From Fragum whitleyi (taxonomy: Eukaryota > Mollusca > Bivalvia > Cardiida > Cardiidae), in assembly GCA_948146395.1 (NCBI GenBank), contig OX411556.1:248001-312000 (forward strand): DNA of 64,000 nucleotides, written 5' to 3'. A model generated the notes under the pieces. The model saw only the letters and a list, made by a program, of their open reading frames with translations. It was not told the origin of the DNA and did no database searches. This document shows, one piece after another, positions 39,517 to 52,700 of this stretch. The position numbers and the translations under genes are program-made. How positions within the stretch are numbered: position 1 is the stretch's first letter; each line of letters starts with the position of its first letter.

Positions 39517-40260
39517 TCGACTGATGCGCCCATGCATTCATACCCACATCGTCCCAAACACTCGCGTTCGCTAGCTATGCATGTGCGCTTCAAATTGACA
39601 CCGGTTTCGATGCCGTCTGATGCATCCGTCTGTGCGTTTATGCAGCATCCCTGACCCCTTGTTATTCGATTTAATAGTAATTATTTAATCCTGATTTAAT
39701 GTTAAATATTTTGGGTACCCATATTTTGATCGACTGATGCGCCCATGCATTCATACCCACATCGCCCCAAACACGCGCGTTCGCTAGCTATGCATGTGCG
39801 CTTCAAATTGACACCGGTTTCGATGCCGTCTGATGCATCCGTCTGTGCGTTTATGCAGCATCCCTGACCCCTTGTTATTCGATTTAATAGTAATTATTTA
39901 ATCCTGATTTAATATTAAATATTTTGGGTACACATTTTTTGATCGACTGATGCGCCCATGCATTCATACCCACATCGTCCCAAACACTCGCGTTCGCTAG
40001 CTATGCATGTGCGCTTCAAATTGACACCGGTTTCGATGCCGTCTGATGCATCCGTCTGTGCGTTTATGCAACATCCCTGACCCCTTGTTATTCGATTTAA
40101 TAGTAATTATTTAATCCTGATTTAATGTTAAATATTTTGGGTACCCATATTTTGATCGACTGATGCGCCCATGCATTCATACCCACATCGTCCCAAACAC
40201 GCGCGTTCGCTAGCTATGCATGTGCGCTTCAAATTGACACCGGTTTCGATGCCGTCTGAT
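38131..40260 (+). repeat. Pentameric order Z-X-Y-X-Y, two units (1065 bp each)
   Basis: Z monomers carry GATATAAT and the recombinant haplotype T144/G154/G162. X monomers carry AATATT and GTACACATTTTTTG with class A. Y monomers carry CCATATTTTG, mostly class C; the last Y reads T144. The order is Z (38131), X, Y, X, Y, Z (39196), X, Y, X, Y, ending at 40260. The X-Y pair is a 426-bp dimer nested in the pentamer. The same X and Y forms return in pairs near 43.1, 50.35, 60.36 and 62.93 kb. Confidence 0.8.
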
Positions 40261-40754
40261 GCATCCGTCTGTGCGTTTATGCAGCATCCCTGACCCCTTG
40301 TTATTCGATTTAATAGTAATTATTTAATCCTGATTTAATGTTAAATATTTTGGGTACCCATTTTTCGATCGACTGATGCGCCCATGCATTCATACCCACA
40401 TCGTCCAAAACACTCGCGTTCGCTAGCTATGCATGTGCGCTTCAAATTGACACCGGTTTCGATGCCGTCTGATGCATCCGTCTGTGCGTTTATGCAGCAT
40501 CCCTGACCCCTTGTTATTCGATTTAATAGTAATTATTTAATCCTGATTTAATGTTGAATATTTTGGGTACCCATTTTTCGATCGACTGATGCGCCCATGC
40601 ATTCATACCCACATCGTCCCAAACACTCGCGTTCGCTAGCTATGCATGTGCGCTTCAAATTGACACCGGTTTCGATGCCGTCTGATGCATCCGTCTGTGC
40701 GTTTATGCAGCATCCCTGACCCCTTGTTATTCGATTTAATAGTAATTATTTACT

Positions 40755-42613
40755 CCTGATTTAATGTTAAATATTTTGGGTACCCATTTTTCGATCGACT
40801 GATGCGCCCATGCATTCATACCCACATCGTCCCAAACACTCGCGTTCGCTAGCTATGCATGTGCGCTTCAAATTGACACCGGTTTCGATGCCGTCTGATG
40901 CATCCGTCTGTGCGTTTATGCAGCATCCCTGACCCCTTGCTATTCGATTTAATAGTAATTATTTAATCCTGATTTAATGTTAAATATTTTGGGTACCCAT
41001 TTTTCGATCGACTGATGCGCCCATGCATTCATACCCACATCGTCCCAAACACTCGCGTTCGCTAGTTATGCATGTGCGCTTCAAATTGACACCGGTTTCG
41101 ATGCCGTCTGATGCATCCGTCTGTGCGTTAATGCAGCATCCCTGACCCCTTGTTATTCGATTTAATAGTAATTATTTAATCCTGATTTAATGTTAAATAT
41201 TTTGGGTACCCATTTTTCGATCGACTGATGCGCCCATGCATTCATACCCACATCGCCCCAAACACGCGCGTTCGCTAGCTATGCATGTGCGCTTCAAATT
41301 GACACCGGTTTCGATGCCGTCTGATGCATCCGTCTGTGCGTTTATGCAGCATCCCTGACCCCTTGTTATTCGATTTAATAGTAATTATTTAATTCTTGAT
41401 ATAATGTTAAATATTTTGGGTACCCATTTTTCGATCGACTGATGCGCCCATGCATTCATACCCACATCGCCCAAAACACGCGCGTTCGCTAGCTATGCAT
41501 GTGCGCTTCAAATTGACACCGGTTTCGATGCCGTCTAATGCATCCGTCTGTGCGTTTATGCAGCATCCCTGACCCCTTGTTATTCGATTTAATAGTAATT
41601 ATTTAATCCTGATTTAATGTTAAATATTTTGGGTACCCATTTTTCGATCGACTGATGCGCCCATGCATTCATACCCACATCGTCCCAAACACTCGCGTTC
41701 GCTAGCTATGCATGTGCGCTTCAAATTGACACCGGTTTCGATGCCGTCTGATGCATCCGTCTGTGCGTTTATGCAGCATCCCTGACCCCTTGTTATTCGA
41801 TTTAATAGTAATTATTTAATCCTGATTTAATGTTAAATATTTTGGGTACCCATTTATTGATCGACTGATGCGCCCATGCATTCATACCCACATCGTCCCA
41901 AACACTCGCGTTCGCTAGCTATGCATGTGCGCTTCAAATTGACACCGGTTTCGATGCCGTCTGATGCATCCGTCTGTGCGTTTATGCAGCATCCCTGACC
42001 CCTTGTTATTCGATTTAATAGTAATTATTTAATCCTGATTTAATGTTAAATATTTTGGGTACCCATTTTTCGATCGACTGATGCGCCCATGCATTCATAC
42101 CCACATCGTCCAAAACACTCGCGTTCGCTAGCTATGCATGTGCGCTTCAAATTGACACCGGTTTCGATGCCGTCTGATGCATCCGTCTGTGCGTTTATGC
42201 AGCATCCCTGACCCCTTGTTATTCGATTTAATAGTAATTATTTAATCCTGATTTAATGTTAAATATTTTGGGTACCCATTTTTCGATCGACTGATGCGCC
42301 CATGCATTCATACCCACATCGTCCTAAACACTCGCGTTCGCTAGCTATTTATGTGCGCTTACAATTGACACCGGTTTCGATGCCGTCTGATGCATCCGTC
42401 TGTGCGTTTATGCAGCATCCCTGACCCCTTGTTATTCGATTTAATAGTAATTATTTAATCCTGATTTAATGTTAAATATTTTGGGTACCCATTTTTCGAT
42501 CGACTGATGCGCCCATGCATTCATACCCACATCGTCCCAAACACTCGCGTTCGCTAGCTATGCATGTGCGCTTCAAATTGACACCGGTTTCGATGCCGTC
42601 TGATGCATCCGTC
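40755..42613 (+). repeat. 14-monomer-spaced block, left copy (about 1.86 kb)
   Basis: Shares TGCTATTCG, GTTAATGC, the TTCTTGATATAAT 1-bp insertion allele, GTCTAATGC, GTCCAAAAC and GCTTACAATTG in order with 43738-45596, at an offset of 2983 bp (14 monomers plus the 1-bp insertion). Differences seen include TAGTTATG near 41065, CATTTATTG near 41855 and TATTTATG near 42347 in this copy. The block is repeated a further time within the second 34-monomer unit. Confidence 0.75.
41391..41404 (+). other. Recurrent 1-bp insertion allele TTCTTGATATAAT (first of five)
   Basis: The usual AATCCTGATTTAAT is replaced by a form one base longer. The same allele starts near 41391, 44374, 51616, 59283 and 61840, always followed in the next monomer boundary by GTCTAATGC. 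The separations are 14, 34, 36 and 12 monomers once intervening indels are counted. Identity of the allele and its linked neighbour shows common descent by copying, so it is a useful marker for mapping exchanges. Confidence 0.85.
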
Positions 42614-45600
42614 TGTGCGTTTATGCAGCATCCCTGACCCCTTGTTATTCGATTTAATAGTAATTTTTTAATCCTGATTTAATGTTAAATATTTTGGGTA
42701 CCCATTTTTCGATCGACTGATGCGCCCATGCATTAATACCCACATCGTCCAAAACACTCGTGTTCGCTAGCTATGCATGTGCGCTTCAAATTGACACCGG
42801 TTTCGATGCCGTCTGATGCATCCGTCTGTGCGTTTATGCAGCATCCCTGACCCCTTGTTATTCGATATAATAGTAATTATTTAATCCTGATTTAATGTTA
42901 AATATTTTGGGTACCCATTTTTCGATCGACTGATGCGCCCATGCATTCATACCCACATCGTCCCAAACACGCGCGTTCGCTAGCTATGCATGTGCGCTTC
43001 AAATTGACACCGGTTTCGATGCCGTCTGATGCATCCGTCTGTGCGTTTATGCAGCATCCCTGACCCCTTGTTATTCGATTTAATAGTAATTATTTAATCC
43101 TGATTTAATATTAAATATTTTGGGTACACATTTTTTGATCGACTGATGCGCCCATGCATTCATACCCACATCGTCCCAAACACTCGCGTTCGCTAGCTAT
43201 GCATGTGCGCTTCAAATTGACACCGGTTTCGATGCCGTCTGATGCATCCGTCTGTGCGTTTATGCAGCATCCCTGACCCCTTGTTATTCGATTTAATAGT
43301 AATTATTTAATCCTGATTTAATGTTAAATATTTTGGGTACCCATATTTTGATCGACTGATGCGCCCATGCATTCATACCCACATCGCCCCAAACACGCGC
43401 GTTCGCTAGCTATGCATGTGCGCTTCAAATTGACACCGGTTTCGATGCCGTCTGATGCATCCGTCTGTGCGTTTATGCAGCATCCCTGACCCCTTGTTAT
43501 TCGATTTAATAGTAATTATTTAATCCTGATTTAATGTTAAATATTTTGGGTACCCATTTTTCGATCGACTGATGCGCCCATGCATTCATACCCACATCGT
43601 CCAAAACACTCGCGTTCGCTAGCTATGCATGTGCGCTTCAAATTGACACCGGTTTCGATGCCGTCTGATGCATCCGTCTGTGCGTTTATGCAGCATCCCT
43701 GACCCCTTGTTATTCGATTTAATAGTAATTATTTAATCCTGATTTAATGTTAAATATTTTGGGTACCCATTTTTCGATCGACTGATGCGCCCATGCATTC
43801 ATACCCACATCGTCCCAAACACTCGCGTTCGCTAGCTATGCATGTGCGCTTCAAATTGACACCGGTTTCGATGCCGTCTGATGCATCCGTCTGTGCGTTT
43901 ATGCAGCATCCCTGACCCCTTGCTATTCGATTTAATAGTAATTATTTAATCCTGATTTAATGTTAAATATTTTGGGTACCCATTTTTCGATCGACTGATG
44001 CGCCCATGCATTCATACCCACATCGTCCCAAACACTCGCGTTCGCTAGCTATGCATGTGCGCTTCAAATTGACACCGGTTTCGATGCCGTCTGATGCATC
44101 CGTCTGTGCGTTAATGCAGCATCCCTGACCCCTTGTTATTCGATTTAATAGTAATTATTTAATCCTGATTTAATGTTAAATATTTTGGGTACCCATTTTT
44201 CGATCGACTGATGCGCCCATGCATTCATACCCACATCGCCCCAAACACGCGCGTTCGCTAGCTATGCATGTGCGCTTCAAATTGACACCGGTTTCGATGC
44301 CGTCTGATGCATCCGTCTGTGCGTTTATGCAGCATCCCTGACCCCTTGTTATTCGATTTAATAGTAATTATTTAATTCTTGATATAATGTTAAATATTTT
44401 GGGTACCCATTTTTCGATCGACTGATGCGCCCATGCATTCATACCCACATCGCCCAAAACACGCGCGTTCGCTAGCTATGCATGTGCGCTTCAAATTGAC
44501 ACCGGTTTCGATGCCGTCTAATGCATCCGTCTGTGCGTTTATGCAGCATCCCTGACCCCTTGTTATTCGATTTAATAGTAATTATTTAATCCTGATTTAA
44601 TGTTAAATATTTTGGGTACCCATTTTTCGATCGACTGATGCGCCCATGCATTCATACCCACATCGTCCCAAACACTCGCGTTCGCTAGCTATGCATGTGC
44701 GCTTCAAATTGACACCGGTTTCGATGCCGTCTGATGCATCCGTCTGTGCGTTTATGCAGCATCCCTGACCCCTTGTTATTCGATTTAATAGTAATTATTT
44801 AATCCTGATTTAATGTTAAATATTTTGGGTACCCATTTTTCGATCGACTGATGCGCCCATGCATTCATACCCACATCGCCCCAAACACGCGCGTTCGCTA
44901 GCTATGCATGTGCGCTTCAAATTGACACCGGTTTCGATGCCGTCTGATGCATCCGTCTGTGCGTTTATGCAGCATCCCTGACCCCTTGTTATTCGATTTA
45001 ATAGTAATTATTTAATCCTGATTTAATGTTAAATATTTTGGGTACCCATTTTTCGATCGACTGATGCGCCCATGCATTCATACCCACATCGTCCAAAACA
45101 CTCGCGTTCGCTAGCTATGCATGTGCGCTTCAAATTGACACCGGTTTCGATGCCGTCTGATGCATCCGTCTGTGCGTTTATGCAGCATCCCTGACCCCTT
45201 GTTATTCGATTTAATAGTAATTATTTAATCCTGATTTAATGTTAAATATTTTGGGTACCCATTTTTCGATCGACTGATGCGCCCATGCATTCATACCCAC
45301 ATCGTCCTAAACACTCGCGTTCGCTAGCTATGCATGTGCGCTTACAATTGACACCGGTTTCGATGCCGTCTGATGCATCCGTCTGTGCGTTTATGCAGCA
45401 TCCCTGACCCCTTGTTATTCGATTTAATAGTAATTATTTAATCCTGATTTAATGTTAAATATTTTGGGTACCCATTTTTCGATCGACTGATGCGCCCATG
45501 CATTCATACCCACATCGTCCCAAACACTCGCGTTCGCTAGCTATGCATGTGCGCTTCAAATTGACACCGGTTTCGATGCCGTCTGATGCATCCGTCTTTG

Positions 45601-48600
45601 CGTTTATGCAGCATCCCTGACCCCTTGTTATTCGATTTAATAGTAATTATTTAATCCTGATTTAATATTAATAATTTGGGTACCCATTTTTCGATCGACT
45701 GATGCGCCCATGCATTCATACCCACATCGTCCCAAACACTCGCGTTCGCTAGCTATGCATGTGCGCTTCAAATTGACACCGGTTTCGATGCCGTCTGATG
45801 CATCCGTCTGTGCGTTTATGCAGCATCCCTGACCCCTTGTTATTCGATTTAATAGTAATTATTTAATCCTGATTTAATGTTAAATATTTTGGGTACCCAT
45901 TTTTCGATCGACTGATGCGCCCATGTATTCATACCCACATCGTCCCAAACACTCGCGTTCGCTAGCTATGCATGTGCGCTTCAAATTGACACCGGTTTCG
46001 ATGCCGTCTGATGCATCCGTCTGTGCGTTTATGCAGCATCCCTGACCCCTTGTTATTCGATTTAATAGTAATTATTTAATCCGGATTTAATGTTAAATAT
46101 TTTGGGTACCCATTTTTCGATCGACTGATGCGCCCATGCATTCATACCCACATCGTCCCAAACACGCGCGTTCACTAACTATGCATTTGGGCTTCAAATT
46201 GACACCGGTTTCGATGCCGTCTGATGCATCCGTCTGTGCGTTTATGCAGCATCCCTGACCCCTTGTTATTCGATTTAATAGTAATTATTTAATCCTGATT
46301 TAATGTTAAATATTTTGAGTACCCATTTTTCGATCGACTGATGCGCCCATGCATTCATACCCACATCGCCCCAAACACGCGCGTTCGCTAGCTTTGCATG
46401 TGCGCTTCAAATTGACACCGGTTTCGATGCCGTCTGATGCATCCGTCTGTGCGTTTATGCAGCATCTCTGACCCCTTGTTATTCGATTTAATAGTAATTA
46501 TTTAGTCCTGATTTAATGTTAAATATTTTGGGTACCCATTTTTCGATCGACTGATGCGCCCATGCATTCATACCCACATCGTCCCAAACACTCGCGTTCG
46601 CTAGCTATGCATGTGCGCTTCAAATTGACACCGGTTTCGATGCCGTCTGATGCATCCGTCTGTGCGTTTATGCAGCATCCCTGGCCCCTTGTTATTCGAT
46701 TTAATAGTAATTATTTAATCCTGATTTAATGTTAAATATTTTGAGTACCCATTTTTCGATCGACTGATGCGACCATGCATTCATACCCACATCGTCCCAA
46801 ACACGCGCGTTCACTAGCTATGCATGTGCGCTTCAAATTGACACCGGTTTCGATGCCGTCTGATGCATCCGTCTGTGCGTTTATGCAGCATCCCTGACCC
46901 CTTGTTATTCGATTTAATAGTAATTATTTAATCCTGATTTAATGTTAAATATTTTGGGTACCCATTTTTCGATCGACTGATACGACCATGCATTCATACC
47001 CACATCGCCCAAAACACGCGCGTTCGCTAGCTATGCATGTGCGCTTCAAATTGACACCGGTTTCGATGCCGTCTGATGCATCCGTCTGTGCGTTTATGCA
47101 GCATCCCTGAGCCCTTGTTATTCGATTTAATAGTAATTATTTAATCCTGATTTAATGTTAAATATTTTGGGTACCCATTTTTCGATCGACTGATGCGCCC
47201 ATGCATTCATACCCACCTCGTCCAAAACACTCGCGTTCGCTAGCTATGCACTTGCGCTTCAAATTGACACCGGTTTCGATGCCGTCTGATGCATCCGTCT
47301 GTGCGTTTATGCAGCATCCCTGACCCCTTGTTATTCGATTTAATAGTAATTATTTAATCCTGATTTAATGTTAAATATTTTGGGTACCCATTTTTCGATC
47401 GATTGATGCGCCCATGCATTCATTCCCACATCGTCCCAAACACTCGCGTTCGCTAGCTATGCATGTGCGCTTCAAATTGACACCGGTTTCGATGCCGTCT
47501 GATGCATCCGTCTGTGCGTTTATGCAGCATCCCTGACCCCTTGTTATTCGATTTAATAGTAATTATTTAATCCTGATTTAATATTAAATATTTTGGGTAC
47601 CCATTTATTGATCGACTGATGCGCCCATGCATTCATACCCACATCGTCCCAAACACTCGCGTTCGCTAGCTATGCATGTGCGCTTCAAATTGACACCGGT
47701 TTCGATGCCGTCTGATGCATCCGTCTGTGCGTTTATGCAGCATCCCTGACCCCTTGTTATTCGATTTAATAATAATTATTTAATCCTGATTTAATGTTAA
47801 ATATTTTGGGTACCCATTTTTCGATCGACTGATGCGCCAATGCATTCATTCCCACATCGTCCCAAACACGCGCGTTCACTAACTATGCATGTGCGCTTCA
47901 AATTGACACCGGTTTCGATGCCGTCTGATGCATCCGTCTGTGCGTTTATGCAGCATCCCTGACCCCTTGTTATTCGATTTAATAGTAATTATTTAATCCT
48001 GATTTAATGTTAAATATTTTGGGTACCCATTTTTCGATCGACTGATGCGCCCATGCATTCATACCCACATCGAACAAAACACGCGCGTTCGCTAGCTATG
48101 CATGTGCGCTTCAAATTGACACCGGTTTCGATGCCGTCTAATGCATCCGTCTGTGCGTTTTTGCAGCATCCCTGACCCCTTGTTATTCGATTTAATAGTA
48201 ATTATTTAATCCTGATTTAATGTTAAATATTTTGGGTACCCATTTTTCGATCGACTGATGCGCCCATGCATTCATACCCACATCGCCCAAAACACGCGCG
48301 TTCGCTAGCTATACATGTGCGCTTCAAATTGACACCGGTTTCGATGCCGTCTGATGCATTCGTCTGTGCGTTTATGCAGCATCCCTGACCCCTTGTTATT
48401 CGATTTAATAGTAATTATTTAATCCTGATTTAATGTTAAATATTTTGGGTACCCATTTTTCGATCGACTGATGCGCCCATGCATTCATACCCACATCGTC
48501 CCAAATACTCGCGTTCGCTAGCTATGCATGTGCGCTTCAAATTGACACCGGTTTCGATGCCGTCTGATGCATCCGTCTGTGCGTTTATGCAGCATCCCTG

Positions 48601-49700
48601 ACCCCTTGTTATTCGATTTAATAATAATTATTTAATCCTGATTTAATGTTAAATATTTTGGGTACCCATTTTTCGATCGACTGATGCGCCCATGCATTCA
48701 TACCCACATCGTCCCAAACACTCGCGTTCGCTAGCTATGCATGTGCGCTTCAAATTGACACCGGTTTCGATGCCGTCTGATGCATCCGTCTGTGCGTTTA
48801 TGCAACATCCCTGACCCCTTGTTATTCGATTTAATAGTAATTATTTAATCCTGATTTAATGTTAAATATTTTGGGTACCCATTTTTCGATCGACTGATGC
48901 GCCCATGCATTCATACCCACATCGCCCCAAACACGCGCGTTCGCTAGCTATGCATGTGCGCTTCAAATTGACACCGGTTTCGATGCCGTCTGATGCATCC
49001 GTCTGTGCGTTTATGCAGCATCCCTGACCCCTTGTTATTCGAATTAATAGTAATTATTTAATCCTGAATTAATGTTAAATATTTTGGGTACCCATTTTTC
49101 GATCGACTGATGCGCCCATGCATTCATACCCACATCGTCCCAAACACTCGCGTTCGCTAGCTATGCATGTGCGCTTCAAATTGACACCGGTTTCGATGCC
49201 GTCTGATGCATCCGTCTGTGCGTTTATGCAGCATCCCTGACCCCTTGTTATTCGATTTAATAATAATTATTTAATCCTGATTTAATGTTAAATATTTTGG
49301 GTACCCATTTTTCGATCGACTGATGCGCCCATGCATTCATTCCCACATCGTCCCAAACACGCGCGTTCACTAACTATGCATATGCGCTTCAAATTGACAC
49401 CGGTTTCGATGCCGTCTGATGCATCCGTCTGTGCGTTTATGCAGCATCCCTGACCCCTTGTTATTCGATTTAATAGTAGTTATTTAATCCTGATTTAATG
49501 TTAAATATTTTGGGTACCCATTTTTCGATCGACTGATGCGCCCATGCATTCATACCCACATCGCCCAAAACACGCGCGTTCGCTAGCTATGCATGTGCGC
49601 TTCAAATTGACACCGGTTTCGATGCCGTCTGATGCATCCGTCTGTGCGTTTATGCAGCATCCCTGACCCCTTGTTATTCGATTTAATAGTAATTATTCAT
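42459..49700 (+). repeat. 34-monomer higher-order unit, copy 1 (7242 bp)
   Basis: More than twenty private variants recur exactly 7242 bp downstream. They include ATTTTTTAA, CTCGTG, X and Y monomers, TGCTATTCG, the TTCTTGATATAAT insertion, CGTCTTTGCG, the TTAATAATTTGG deletion, CCGGATTTAA, CATTTGGGC, TTTTGAGT, CTGGCCCC, GATACGACC, GAGCCCTTG, ACCTCGTCC, CATTTATTG, CGAACAAAAC, GTTTTTGCAG, GCAACATCC, TGCATATGC and TAGTAGTTATT. Identity begins after 42458 and ends at 49745 against 56987. I found no difference inside at any marker compared, which points to a very recent tandem duplication or to an assembly duplication. Confidence 0.9.
45664..45679 (+). other. Recurrent 1-bp deletion allele AATATTAATAATTTGG
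   Basis: The TTAAATATTTTGG segment is rewritten and is one base shorter. It occurs here and again 7242 bp downstream near 52906, preceded in both by CGTCTTTGCG. It is one of the markers that fix the 34-monomer duplication. Confidence 0.8.
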
Positions 49701-52700
49701 TCCTGATTTAATGTTAAATATTTTGGGTACCCATTTTTCGATCGACTGATGCGCCCATGCATTCATACCCACATCGTCCCAAACACTCGCGTTCGCTAGC
49801 TATGCATGTGCGCTTCAAATTGACACCGGTTTCGATGCCGTCTGATGCATCCGTCTGTGCGTTTATGCAGCATCCCTGACCCCTTGTTATTCGATTTAAT
49901 AGTAATTTTTTAATCCTGATTTAATGTTAAATATTTTGGGTACCCATTTTTCGATCGACTGATGCGCCCATGCATTAATACCCACATCGTCCAAAACACT
50001 CGTGTTCGCTAGCTATGCATGTGCGCTTCAAATTGACACCGGTTTCGATGCCGTCTGATGCATCCGTCTGTGCGTTTATGCAGCATCCCTGACCCCTTGT
50101 TATTCGATATAATAGTAATTATTTAATCCTGATTTAATGTTAAATATTTTGGGTACCCATTTTTCGATCGACTGATGCGCCCATGCATTCATACCCACAT
50201 CGTCCCAAACACGCGCGTTCGCTAGCTATGCATGTGCGCTTCAAATTGACACCGGTTTCGATGCCGTCTGATGCATCCGTCTGTGCGTTTATGCAGCATC
50301 CCTGACCCCTTGTTATTCGATTTAATAGTAATTATTTAATCCTGATTTAATATTAAATATTTTGGGTACACATTTTTTGATCGACTGATGCGCCCATGCA
50401 TTCATACCCACATCGTCCCAAACACTCGCGTTCGCTAGCTATGCATGTGCGCTTCAAATTGACACCGGTTTCGATGCCGTCTGATGCATCCGTCTGTGCG
50501 TTTATGCAGCATCCCTGACCCCTTGTTATTCGATTTAATAGTAATTATTTAATCCTGATTTAATGTTAAATATTTTGGGTACCCATATTTTGATCGACTG
50601 ATGCGCCCATGCATTCATACCCACATCGCCCCAAACACGCGCGTTCGCTAGCTATGCATGTGCGCTTCAAATTGACACCGGTTTCGATGCCGTCTGATGC
50701 ATCCGTCTGTGCGTTTATGCAGCATCCCTGACCCCTTGTTATTCGATTTAATAGTAATTATTTAATCCTGATTTAATGTTAAATATTTTGGGTACCCATT
50801 TTTCGATCGACTGATGCGCCCATGCATTCATACCCACATCGTCCAAAACACTCGCGTTCGCTAGCTATGCATGTGCGCTTCAAATTGACACCGGTTTCGA
50901 TGCCGTCTGATGCATCCGTCTGTGCGTTTATGCAGCATCCCTGACCCCTTGTTATTCGATTTAATAGTAATTATTTAATCCTGATTTAATGTTAAATATT
51001 TTGGGTACCCATTTTTCGATCGACTGATGCGCCCATGCATTCATACCCACATCGTCCCAAACACTCGCGTTCGCTAGCTATGCATGTGCGCTTCAAATTG
51101 ACACCGGTTTCGATGCCGTCTGATGCATCCGTCTGTGCGTTTATGCAGCATCCCTGACCCCTTGCTATTCGATTTAATAGTAATTATTTAATCCTGATTT
51201 AATGTTAAATATTTTGGGTACCCATTTTTCGATCGACTGATGCGCCCATGCATTCATACCCACATCGTCCCAAACACTCGCGTTCGCTAGCTATGCATGT
51301 GCGCTTCAAATTGACACCGGTTTCGATGCCGTCTGATGCATCCGTCTGTGCGTTAATGCAGCATCCCTGACCCCTTGTTATTCGATTTAATAGTAATTAT
51401 TTAATCCTGATTTAATGTTAAATATTTTGGGTACCCATTTTTCGATCGACTGATGCGCCCATGCATTCATACCCACATCGCCCCAAACACGCGCGTTCGC
51501 TAGCTATGCATGTGCGCTTCAAATTGACACCGGTTTCGATGCCGTCTGATGCATCCGTCTGTGCGTTTATGCAGCATCCCTGACCCCTTGTTATTCGATT
51601 TAATAGTAATTATTTAATTCTTGATATAATGTTAAATATTTTGGGTACCCATTTTTCGATCGACTGATGCGCCCATGCATTCATACCCACATCGCCCAAA
51701 ACACGCGCGTTCGCTAGCTATGCATGTGCGCTTCAAATTGACACCGGTTTCGATGCCGTCTAATGCATCCGTCTGTGCGTTTATGCAGCATCCCTGACCC
51801 CTTGTTATTCGATTTAATAGTAATTATTTAATCCTGATTTAATGTTAAATATTTTGGGTACCCATTTTTCGATCGACTGATGCGCCCATGCATTCATACC
51901 CACATCGTCCCAAACACTCGCGTTCGCTAGCTATGCATGTGCGCTTCAAATTGACACCGGTTTCGATGCCGTCTGATGCATCCGTCTGTGCGTTTATGCA
52001 GCATCCCTGACCCCTTGTTATTCGATTTAATAGTAATTATTTAATCCTGATTTAATGTTAAATATTTTGGGTACCCATTTTTCGATCGACTGATGCGCCC
52101 ATGCATTCATACCCACATCGCCCCAAACACGCGCGTTCGCTAGCTATGCATGTGCGCTTCAAATTGACACCGGTTTCGATGCCGTCTGATGCATCCGTCT
52201 GTGCGTTTATGCAGCATCCCTGACCCCTTGTTATTCGATTTAATAGTAATTATTTAATCCTGATTTAATGTTAAATATTTTGGGTACCCATTTTTCGATC
52301 GACTGATGCGCCCATGCATTCATACCCACATCGTCCAAAACACTCGCGTTCGCTAGCTATGCATGTGCGCTTCAAATTGACACCGGTTTCGATGCCGTCT
52401 GATGCATCCGTCTGTGCGTTTATGCAGCATCCCTGACCCCTTGTTATTCGATTTAATAGTAATTATTTAATCCTGATTTAATGTTAAATATTTTGGGTAC
52501 CCATTTTTCGATCGACTGATGCGCCCATGCATTCATACCCACATCGTCCTAAACACTCGCGTTCGCTAGCTATGCATGTGCGCTTACAATTGACACCGGT
52601 TTCGATGCCGTCTGATGCATCCGTCTGTGCGTTTATGCAGCATCCCTGACCCCTTGTTATTCGATTTAATAGTAATTATTTAATCCTGATTTAATGTTAA

